A stretch of DNA of 26,542 nucleotides, taken from NCBI GenBank assembly GCA_009602735.1, contig WELA01003891.1:152870-179411 (forward strand). Reading direction: 5' to 3'. This DNA is from Mesotaenium endlicherianum. Lineage: Eukaryota; Streptophyta; Zygnematophyceae; Zygnematales; Mesotaeniaceae. Position 1 is the first letter of the stretch; every line of letters begins with the position of its first letter. The notes beneath the pieces are model-generated. The model saw only the letters and a list, made by a program, of their open reading frames with translations, did no database searches and had not been told where the DNA came from. The position numbers and the translations under genes were made by a program. Below, piece by piece: positions 20,098 to 26,542 of the stretch.

Positions 20098-20477
20098 GAT
20101 CCTTTTCGCAAGAGAGGAGTAGTAGTGCTAGAATTGTTCGCCGGACTTGGTACTGGAACCAACAAACTGATTCAGCGAGGTATCTAGGTATCCAAAGTGC
20201 TGTATGTGGACAATGATGAGAATGTTTTTACAGCATTTGAGGAGGTCATGAGTCAGATGCGGCAAATGTACCATTTCAAGGCATTGGTGCCCACTAGTGT
20301 GGTGCGTCTTGCTGGAGGTTACATTCTCGATGTGAAGTCTGAGGACCTGTATGGTTACAGGATTGACTGGATTTTTGCGGGATTTCCTTGTCAACCTTTC
20401 TCGCAAGCTGGGAACAGGAGGCGATTCAATGACCCGCGAGCACAACACTGGGGAAGGATGGTGAAGATCATCAGTAT
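20098..20477 (+). other. C5-cytosine methyltransferase domain of element 2, motifs I-IV
   Basis: VVVLELFAGLGTGTNKL is the S-adenosylmethionine-binding motif I. VLYVDNDEN is motif II. DWIFAGFPCQPFSQAGNRR is motif IV, with catalytic Cys codon 20389-20391 in the canonical Pro-Cys-Gln. A TAG (20185) separates motifs I and II. The domain is cut at 20477 by element 3, so motifs VI-X, including ENV and the target-recognition domain, are missing here and may continue beyond the right edge. The domain follows the protease in the same frame, so it was made as part of the polyprotein and is not a neighbouring gene. Confidence 0.85.
20473..20477. repeat. Presumed left target-site duplication of element 3 (AGTAT)
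   Basis: These five bases precede the TGTAGTG start of the element 3 LTR. The partner copy would follow its 3' LTR, which lies outside the window, so this is inferred from the LTR boundary alone. Confidence 0.5.
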
Positions 20478-20980
20478 TGTAGTGATTTGAGTTATTACAC
20501 ATTAGTTTGCATATATTTTAATGTTTTCAAATATATTTGGAGTAGTATGGTGTGGAGTCAAGTGTGAATAGGTACTCTAGTAACTTGGTTCATGTCCTTT
20601 GAACCTTCCAAGGCATTTTCGAAGTTAGAGGAAAGACCTAGAAGAACTCCATGTGGCAAAAGTCAGATGTGCCATTTTTAGGTCAAAAGGACATGTGTAC
20701 ATTATTCTAGAAAGAGGTGGCAAGTTTTGGGATGTGTTGGGTGCCAACACATCAACATACACCTTCCTAGAAATTACTTATGTAGCAAGTATATAAACAA
20801 GAGCTAGAACATAGAAAGACATTCCAGAATCACTCTTGTACTTGCCAAAATCCAGAAATATATTAACTTTCAAGAAGCCATCTCTCTTTCAAGAAGCTAC
20901 CACTTGTGTTCAAAGATCCTTGTCTTGAATAGATAAAGTATTCTGTTTTACTAAGTACTTTATCTATCTGTTTCACTACA
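20478..20980 (+). repeat. 5' LTR of element 3
   Basis: It starts TGTAGTG and ends CACTACA, a 7-bp terminal inverted repeat. Methyltransferase coding sequence stops at its left edge and the PBS follows one base after its right edge. It is 503 bp long. No second copy is in the window, so the borders rest on these end signals. Confidence 0.82.
20790..20797 (+). promoter_or_regulatory. TATA box in the element 3 LTR
   Basis: TATATAAA lies about 190 bp before the LTR end. Transcription (start of R) would be expected near 20820-20828. This is a consensus match only. Confidence 0.55.
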
Positions 20981-20981
20981 G

Positions 20982-20993
20982 TGGTATCGGAGC
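20982..20993 (+). promoter_or_regulatory. Primer-binding site of element 3
   Basis: TGGTATCGGAGC lies one base after the LTR end and is identical to the PBS of element 1. Both elements probably use the same initiator-Met-type tRNA primer. Confidence 0.85.
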
Positions 20994-21017
20994 TAGGCAC
21001 TTTGGTAGCACAAGAAG

Positions 21018-22298
21018 ATGGCCGATCCTCAAGACCAACAGCAAGCTTTCGAAGGAAGCCCTTCCTCTCCAAGACACCCTCCTCCAGCGCCGATGGGAGA
21101 GCCCACTCAAGAAAATCTGCAACAACAAGAAGCACCACAAGGAGGAGCACACCCTCCTCCAGCGTCGATGGGAGAGCCTACTCAAGGAAATCTGCAACAA
21201 CAAGAAGCACCACAAGGAGGAGCACCGTCAAATCCCGTGGCAGCCGCTATAGCAAAGTTGACCCCACCACAAGGAGTTCCCGCAAATGAGTGGGCAGCCT
21301 TCCTAATGACCGTCCACAACCAAGTGGGCTTGGCCACCTATGAAGCAACCGTGCAAGCGTCAAGAGAAGCTATGGCTGCCATGGTTGCCCCTATTGCGAG
21401 CAATGCTCAAAATCCAGCCCCGGCTCAAGCGCCTCCACAAGAGCCAACGAGAGCAAGGAAACTCATCAAGCCCGGCAAACCCGACACTTTCAACCCCGGG
21501 AAAGGTGCCAACCTGAATTTATGGCTCTACCAAGTGGAGACGTACCTCGCGTTCCTTGAAGTACCCGAGGAGGACTACGTTCCCTTTGCCGTTACCTTAC
21601 TTAGAGGAGCAGCAACATCATGGTGGCGTAACTATCAAGCGGCTATATATCAAGCTATGGCGCACCCCATGCTCGGCCAAGAGCCCCCACCATCATATGC
21701 AAGATGGGCAGATTTTCGTGAGGCCCTCAAGAAGCAATTCATGCCCATCAATGCGGAGAAGATTGCCCGAGGAAAGCTCCACCATCTCAAGCAAACGACG
21801 TCCGTTCAAGAGTATACATCCAGATTTCACGCCCTCACTCTTGAGATCCCCAACATGTCTCTCGAGGAGAAGATTGACCGTTACATCTTTGGCCTCAAAC
21901 CCAAGGTGGCAAAGGAAGTGGAGTTACGCGACTTGACGGACTTCTCAAAGATCATTGAAGTGGCCCAAAAGGTGGATACCTTGGATTTCAAGCACTCCGT
22001 GCCTTCATCTTCACGGGTACCGACGACGCGGGTGTACGCAGCCCCTTCCACATCCGAATCTGGACCCACACCCATGGAAATCGGAGTTATTAAAAGGGAC
22101 CCCGCGGCTGCCCGGAAGAGTGGAAGACCCTCCAATGACACTTATGATGCAAGAAACCAGCAAGGAGTGAAAGCAAGACTCTCCCCGGCTGAAAAAGAAG
22201 CTCTCATGACGGCTGGACTATGCTTCTATTGCAAGGAAAAGGGCCATCGTGCACTTTCATGCCCCAAAAAGTTGTCAAAAAACGGACAGCGCCGGTAG
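21018..22298 (+). CDS. gag: Element 3 gag polyprotein, 426 aa
   Basis: The frame opens at the first ATG after the PBS and ends at TAG 22296. The N-terminus (1-70) is Pro/Gln/Glu-rich and contains a duplicated 25-residue unit. Residues about 150-325 form a Retrotrans_gag capsid domain ([20 protein letters not shown], then [12 protein letters not shown], then [17 protein letters not shown]). A single C-x2-C-x4-H-x4-C zinc knuckle (C402, C405, H410, C415) ends the protein and would bind the RNA genome. Gag should form the cytoplasmic virus-like particle. The last 79 bp overlap pol. The knuckle lies just upstream of the slippery site, so both gag and the gag-pol fusion contain it. Confidence 0.93.
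   Translation: MADPQDQQQAFEGSPSSPRHPPPAPMGEPTQENLQQQEAPQGGAHPPPASMGEPTQGNLQQQEAPQGGAPSNPVAAAIAKLTPPQGVPANEWAAFLMTVHNQVGLATYEATVQASREAMAAMVAPIASNAQNPAPAQAPPQEPTRARKLIKPGKPDTFNPGKGANLNLWLYQVETYLAFLEVPEEDYVPFAVTLLRGAATSWWRNYQAAIYQAMAHPMLGQEPPPSYARWADFREALKKQFMPINAEKIARGKLHHLKQTTSVQEYTSRFHALTLEIPNMSLEEKIDRYIFGLKPKVAKEVELRDLTDFSKIIEVAQKVDTLDFKHSVPSSSRVPTTRVYAAPSTSESGPTPMEIGVIKRDPAAARKSGRPSNDTYDARNQQGVKARLSPAEKEALMTAGLCFYCKEKGHRALSCPKKLSKNGQRR
21075..21224 (+). repeat. Two tandem copies of a 75-bp (25-codon) unit in gag
   Basis: Copies at 21075-21149 and 21150-21224 encode HPPPA(P/S)MGEPTQ followed by a Gln-rich half. They differ at only a few bases and keep the frame. This points to a recent duplication in the disordered gag N-terminus. 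Confidence 0.9.
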
Positions 22299-25200
22299 GC
22301 CAGGAGCCTACCACCCCAAGACCCACTTCACGAGAAGGCAACACGCCAAGTGAGGTGGAGACCCCCGTTGAAGACGACGTTCCAGCCCCAATGAGTTTGA
22401 GAGGTTACCTTGGAGGAGAGAAGGTCCACATCTTGGTGGATAGCGGAGCTCAAGGCAACTTCATTGCTGCAGATTTTGCCACCAAGCACGGTATTACTAT
22501 GCGAACTCTTGACCACGACGAGGAGATTATGATGCCCGATGGATTCTCCTATACTACCCCTTCCAAGAAGACGTACCCCTTGGCACTCTCTATCAAGTCC
22601 TTCAAGGATAGAGTAGTGTTCTCCCCCATGCAATTGGGCAAGTACGACGTCATCCTAGGGACGCCTTGGTTGACCAAGCACAACCCCCAAGTTGATTGGA
22701 GGACCGGTACTATCAAGATCAAGAATGACATCACTTCAAGAATCTGTATTTTGCGCGCAATCCAGAATATCCAGACCCAAGACATCCAGAAGCCGGCACA
22801 CGAGATACTATTGTCCGCCCTCCAACTCAAGAGACTTGTGAGGAAGGGACACGAGCTTCTTTTGGCCTTGATCACGCCAAAAGACATCAAGAAAGACATC
22901 GAGAGTCAAGAAGGCAGCCCCGTTCCCAAGGAGATACAAGAAGTCTTTGAGGACTACAAAGAAGTGTTCTCCCCGGAATTGCCCAAGGGCCTACCCCCCA
23001 AAAGATTCGTAGACCACAAGATAGAGTTGGAGCCCGGAAGCAAGCCCATCTCTCGGCCTACGTTCAAAATGTCATACACGGAGCTAGACGAAGTCAAGAA
23101 GCAAATCAAGGAGCTACTGGAGCATGGCTTCATTCGACCTAGCAAGTCGCCATTTGGAGCCCCGGTGCTATTTGTCAAGAAGAAAGATGGTACCTTGAGG
23201 ATGTGTGTGGACTATCGCGCCCTCAACAAGATCACCATCAAGAATCGATACCCGCTGCCGCGCATGGATGAGCTCATGGACCGGCTGGTTGGAGCCAAGT
23301 ACTTCACGAAGATTGACTTACGGAGCGGCTACCACCAGATTCGCATCGCAGAACCGGACATAGAGAAGACGGCATTCAGGACAAGATATGGACATTTTGA
23401 GTTCATGGTCCTGCCATTTGGACTCACCAACGCGCCAGCAACTTTCATGACTATGATGAACACCATATTTCAGCCCATGTTGGACAGATTTGTGGTGGTA
23501 TTCATCGATGACATCCTTATCTACAGCAAGACCCTTGAAGAGCATGCGAGACACTTGAAAGAAGTCCTTGAAGTATTGAAGCAAAACAAGCTGTTTGCGA
23601 AGGAGTCAAAATGCGAGTTTGCCAAACAAGAAGTGGAGTTCCTAGGTCTCCACGTGACTGCTGATGGCATCAAGATAGACCCCAAGAAGACCACGGTGGT
23701 GGAGGAATGGCCAACCCCCACGACCAAGAAAGAACTCCAGTCATTCTTGGGATTTGCCAATTGGTACAGAAAATTCATCCAAGGCTTCTCGCACATAGCA
23801 GCCCCCCTGACAGATCTACTCAAGAAGGACAGGCTATATACATGGACCGAGAAAGAGGAAGAGGCATTTCAAGAGTTAAAGCGAAGATTGACCACATCCC
23901 CGGTGCTCACACTCCCAAGTCCAAACCCAGATTGGCCCTTCCACGTCATCACCGATGCATCTTCCTATGCAATAGGAGCAATCCTGCTTCAAGACCAAGG
24001 CAAGGGACTGCAGCCCATCGCCTACGAGTCAAGGAAGCTAAATCCAGCCGAGCAAAATTATACAACCACGGAGCGAGAGGCATTGGCGATTGTACATGCC
24101 TTGAAGGTTTGGCGCTGCTACGTTGAAGGACGCAAAGTACTGGTCACCACGGACCACGAGGCGTTAAAGCACCTCCAAACGCAGCCGTATCTCTCAAGGA
24201 GACAAGCAAGATGGAGCGGATACTTGCAACAATACAACATCACGATTCAGTACCAGCCCGGCAAGACAAACCCGGCTGACCCCCTCTCAAGACTGCAATT
24301 AAATGCAGTGATGGTATCCCTGAAGACAGATCTGGAAGCTCGATTTTCAGCCGCCTATGAAAGAGACCCTTACTACAAGAACGGAGAAGCAGCCTTGGAC
24401 CCATGCAAGAAGCAAGAAGGCAATTATTGGGTGAGGCAAGATACGGGCCAGAGATGTGTTCCTAATGACTTAGACCTCCGGCTCTTGCTTCTACGAGAAG
24501 CACACGACAACCCTCTTGGAGGACACTTTGGAATCCTAAGGACCACGGGCGTTCTAGCTAGGACTTATTGTTGGCCAGGCATGTCTAAGCAAGTCAAGGA
24601 GTACTGCAGGAGCTGTGACACATGCCAAAGAATCAAGCCATCATCGCAAAAGGCGGGAGGACTCCTCCAACCACTACCAATCCCCGAAAGACAATGGACG
24701 GACATCTCAATGGACCTTATCGTGGACTTGCCCGTGACACCTCGAGGCCATAATGCAATACTCACGGTGGTGGACAGACTTACCAAGATGGCTCATTTTA
24801 TTCCCACGACGACTAAGGCTACAGCACCACAACTTGCAAGACTCATCTTTGACAACATCTTCCGACTCCATGGACTACCATCAAGAATTGTGTCAGATAG
24901 AGATCCAAGATTCACAAGCCATTTCTGGAAAAATCTCTTCAAGAACTTGGGTACATCGCTGGATATGTCTACTGCCTACCACCCACAATCAGATGGGCAA
25001 ACCGAGCGTATGAATCGTACCCTAAAGACCTCTCTAAAGGCCTACGTGTCTACCCTCGAGCAAGACTGGGACATGTACTTGACCCCCCTCGAGTTTGCCT
25101 ACAACAACACTACGCAGGCCTCTACCCAAGAGTCCCCATTCTTCCTCAACTATGGCTTCCATCCGACCACGCCACTGAGCTTCACGGCTGGCCATGATGA

Positions 25201-25885
25201 AGTACCTGCAGCCACAGATTTTATGGAGACATTAGAAGCAGCCCTTACAGCAGCGAAGAAAGCTCTACAACACGCGCAAGATGCTCAAGCAAGAGTGGCG
25301 AACAGATCCAGAAGAGAAATTACGTACAGAGTGGGTGACAACGTGTTACTATCATCCAAGAACATTTCCCTGAACAACAGGCCTGCCGGCAGCAAGTTCT
25401 CTCCCAAGTATTTGGGACCCTTCAAGATTATCCAGCAAGTCAACCCCGTTGCTTTCAAGCTAGAACTTCCCCAAACTATGCACATCGACCCCGTATTCCA
25501 CGCTTCCCTCTTCAAGCCGTATGTGCAACCCGACAACAAGTTCCCAGGACGTGTGACAACCCCACCAGCCCCAACAATAGTGGACGATCATTTGGAGTAT
25601 GAAGTGGGAAACATAGTGGCTATGAGAAATTTCAGGAGACAGCAGCAATACTTGATCAAGTGGAAAGGATATCCAGATTCGGAGAATAGTTGGGTGGCGG
25701 CGCACTACCTTGACAAAGTTCAACGAAAGTTGAAGCGCTTCCATACCGCCAACCCCCAACTTGGACCAGCCCCAAGTCTCTCTACTAGAAGCCCGAAGAC
25801 TTCAGGGAGGCAGCCTGCCACCATCAAGAAGCAGCAGAAGACCCCTTGGAGGCAGCCTGCAAGAACAAGAAAGAGGAAAAATTGA
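22220..25885 (+). CDS. pol: Element 3 pol polyprotein: protease, RT, RNase H, integrase, chromodomain
   Basis: The open frame has 1221 codons, numbered from the ATG at 22220. Translation probably enters by -1 frameshift at 22283. Protease: D74-S-G-A. Reverse transcriptase: about 275-480, with catalytic D366 and F428-I-D-D431. RNase H: about 573-690, D579 in VITDAS and D645 in TTDH. Integrase zinc finger: H762, H769, C799, C802. Integrase core: D832, D893 and E929, with the D-35-E spacing. A GPY/F-like segment (KYLGPFKI) is near 1064-1070. Chromodomain: about 1127-1166 ([10 protein letters not shown], then [15 protein letters not shown]), which in this clade steers integration toward marked chromatin. 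A basic tail (RKRKN) ends it. All catalytic residues are present, so the enzyme set looks functional. Confidence 0.95.
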   Translation: MLLLQGKGPSCTFMPQKVVKKRTAPVGQEPTTPRPTSREGNTPSEVETPVEDDVPAPMSLRGYLGGEKVHILVDSGAQGNFIAADFATKHGITMRTLDHDEEIMMPDGFSYTTPSKKTYPLALSIKSFKDRVVFSPMQLGKYDVILGTPWLTKHNPQVDWRTGTIKIKNDITSRICILRAIQNIQTQDIQKPAHEILLSALQLKRLVRKGHELLLALITPKDIKKDIESQEGSPVPKEIQEVFEDYKEVFSPELPKGLPPKRFVDHKIELEPGSKPISRPTFKMSYTELDEVKKQIKELLEHGFIRPSKSPFGAPVLFVKKKDGTLRMCVDYRALNKITIKNRYPLPRMDELMDRLVGAKYFTKIDLRSGYHQIRIAEPDIEKTAFRTRYGHFEFMVLPFGLTNAPATFMTMMNTIFQPMLDRFVVVFIDDILIYSKTLEEHARHLKEVLEVLKQNKLFAKESKCEFAKQEVEFLGLHVTADGIKIDPKKTTVVEEWPTPTTKKELQSFLGFANWYRKFIQGFSHIAAPLTDLLKKDRLYTWTEKEEEAFQELKRRLTTSPVLTLPSPNPDWPFHVITDASSYAIGAILLQDQGKGLQPIAYESRKLNPAEQNYTTTEREALAIVHALKVWRCYVEGRKVLVTTDHEALKHLQTQPYLSRRQARWSGYLQQYNITIQYQPGKTNPADPLSRLQLNAVMVSLKTDLEARFSAAYERDPYYKNGEAALDPCKKQEGNYWVRQDTGQRCVPNDLDLRLLLLREAHDNPLGGHFGILRTTGVLARTYCWPGMSKQVKEYCRSCDTCQRIKPSSQKAGGLLQPLPIPERQWTDISMDLIVDLPVTPRGHNAILTVVDRLTKMAHFIPTTTKATAPQLARLIFDNIFRLHGLPSRIVSDRDPRFTSHFWKNLFKNLGTSLDMSTAYHPQSDGQTERMNRTLKTSLKAYVSTLEQDWDMYLTPLEFAYNNTTQASTQESPFFLNYGFHPTTPLSFTAGHDEVPAATDFMETLEAALTAAKKALQHAQDAQARVANRSRREITYRVGDNVLLSSKNISLNNRPAGSKFSPKYLGPFKIIQQVNPVAFKLELPQTMHIDPVFHASLFKPYVQPDNKFPGRVTTPPAPTIVDDHLEYEVGNIVAMRNFRRQQQYLIKWKGYPDSENSWVAAHYLDKVQRKLKRFHTANPQLGPAPSLSTRSPKTSGRQPATIKKQQKTPWRQPARTRKRKN
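22277..22312 (+). promoter_or_regulatory. -1 programmed ribosomal frameshift signal between gag and pol
   Basis: A AAA AAC (22277-22283) is in the gag reading frame as a classical X XXY YYZ slippery heptamer. After ten bases comes a perfect 7-bp hairpin, GGTAGGC (22294-22300), loop CAGGA, GCCTACC (22306-22312). The gag stop codon lies inside the 5' stem strand. Pol is in the -1 frame, as this signal requires, and a slip there continues into RTAPVGQEP of pol. Confidence 0.82.
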
Positions 25886-26542
25886 CATTAGACACTCTCT
25901 CTTCTCGCAGTTTCTGGACAGAACACTAAAACTGCTATTGGTGATAGGTCTCTGCATAATAAATTCTGAAAACTTACCTGGCTGTATTCCATGAGTAGCC
26001 GGTCATTTAGAGTCCAAGTTTGCTCAATTTGGAGCACTGGTGAGAGAGATATGATGCTCTAAGTAGAAGGGGGTCAGGCTGCTGGCATTGTTAGGGCAGA
26101 ATATGCCTTCTGACATTGTGCCCTCCCCTGAACTTGGAATGCTCTGAAACTCAAGACTCTGGTAAAACATCTTACAGCGCCCAGTTCGAGACTTAGTTTG
26201 CAGCATTTAGAGAAGTAGAGAAGGACTTATGATTTTCAGAAGCTTCTGCACACATTTGGAGGAGTGCCTACTCTCTCCGCTCTCAACGACACTGCAGAAA
26301 TTAGAATGCTCTCAAATTTAGTGAGTTCTCCGACGCGGTCCGTCTGGCACTCAAATTTTCAGATTTAGAGCAGTTCTGTGGCCGCTATGAATTTTTGAAT
26401 TCGTGGCAAATTTTGGGCCAACTTGTACAATTTTCTTTATCATTAAGGAGTAGGCTAGCCAATAAGGTCACACCACCTACGACATTGCCTAGTCTACCTT
26501 ACATGTGTAGCACCTGACTTGGCGCCTTTGACTAGTCCTCTT
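25886..26542 (+). other. Untranslated sequence after element 3 pol; no 3' LTR seen
   Basis: About 650 bp has no recognisable coding content and no copy of the TGTAGTG LTR start. Several short GAGCA/TTTAGAG-like motifs recur loosely. No polypurine tract next to a TG was found. The 3' LTR is presumably beyond the window edge. Confidence 0.5.

Larger units (their letters stand above)
17119..20477 (+). pseudogene. Element 2: gag - double zinc knuckle - protease - DNA methyltransferase reading frame, five nonsense codons
   Basis: One frame runs from 17119 (after a TGA at 17116) to the insertion site of element 3, about 3.36 kb, with no frameshift. It is interrupted only by TAG 17824, TGA 18547, TAG 19414, TAA 19969 and TAG 20185. 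Order: N-terminal region; coiled-coil-like segment near 17950-18120; gag-like capsid region (FVRQKNETVMEVKSRLVDL) at about 18200-18540; two CCHC knuckles (CWNCGKSGHQKRDC, CAHCSKKGHSEDEC) at 18703-18831; aspartic protease with LLDTGAQPVILG near 19465; then a cytosine-5 methyltransferase. RT and integrase are not seen; they may lie beyond element 3, which truncates the frame. Each stop is one C-to-T step from CAG, CGA or CAA. A Ty3-like retroelement with captured DNMT is the best reading. Confidence 0.8.
20478..26542 (+). mobile_element. Element 3: chromodomain Ty3/gypsy retrotransposon, apparently intact, 3' end off the window
   Basis: Order: 5' LTR 20478-20980, PBS 20982-20993, gag 21018-22298, -1 frameshift site 22277-22312, pol to 25885, then at least 650 bp of untranslated sequence before a 3' LTR not reached by 26542. 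It is inserted in the same orientation into the methyltransferase domain of element 2. Gag and pol have no internal stop or frameshift apart from the programmed one. It is therefore the best candidate in the window for recent activity. Confidence 0.9.

Noticed and set aside
17824..20187. Stop-codon reassignment to explain the five stops in element 2
   Set aside because: Both the spliced peroxiredoxin gene and the intact element 3 read well with the standard code and end at ordinary TAA, TAG or TGA stops.
20098..20477. Bacterial restriction-modification methyltransferase or contamination
   Set aside because: The domain is in frame with gag and protease of a retroelement and is interrupted by a Ty3 LTR, so it belongs to the eukaryotic element.
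25886..26542. 3' LTR of element 3
   Set aside because: No sequence matching the start or body of the 503-bp 5' LTR was found before the window ends.

Overview
The window is eukaryotic nuclear DNA. It holds two GT-AG-spliced host genes at the left end and, from about 5.5 kb onward, a pile of nested LTR retrotransposons. Two unrelated Ty3-type elements carry the same putative primer-binding site, TGGTATCGGAGC, close to the plant initiator-tRNA-Met type. Two separate pieces of cytosine-5 DNA methyltransferase (DNMT) sequence lie in retroelement contexts. DNMT capture by retrotransposons has, as I recall, been reported in charophyte algae and dinoflagellates. A streptophyte alga is therefore my best guess, at low to moderate confidence.

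Left end (1-5490). A DsbA/2-hydroxychromene-2-carboxylate isomerase-like gene runs on the minus strand; three exons are recognisable and the 3' part was not found. It is head-to-head with a complete four-exon peroxiredoxin Q/Dot5-like gene on the plus strand (263 aa). The 916-bp shared upstream region holds a short tandem-repeat block (TCCAGGA motif). From 4369 to about 5490 I see no gene.

Middle (5490-15222). A decayed DNMT remnant (6257-7105) is cut by a diverged LTR (7106-7866). That LTR was in turn hit by a complete Ty3/gypsy element, element 1 (7867-15217), flanked by perfect 5-bp duplications CACAC. Element 1 has LTRs of about 920 bp, a PBS, a pol with protease, RT, RNase H, integrase and chromodomain, and a polypurine tract, but no recognisable gag. 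Its integrase is broken by one nonsense codon and by a 258-bp palindrome made of two inverted copies of its own LTR start, flanked by its own 5-bp duplication GATCG.

Right (15223-26542). A minus-strand remnant with a PHD finger (15223-16030) precedes element 2, a plus-strand gag - double CCHC - protease - DNMT reading frame (17119-20477). Element 2 stays in one frame for about 3.36 kb and is broken only by five stop codons. Element 3, an apparently intact chromodomain Ty3/gypsy element, is inserted just after DNMT motif IV. It has a 503-bp 5' LTR, intact gag, a clear -1 frameshift signal and an intact pol of 1221 codons. Its 3' LTR lies beyond the right edge.

The most interesting items are the DNMT-bearing element with stop-only decay, the integrase-type mobilised LTR-end palindrome, the antisense tRNA-like block conserved in the LTRs, and the textbook frameshift signal of element 3.
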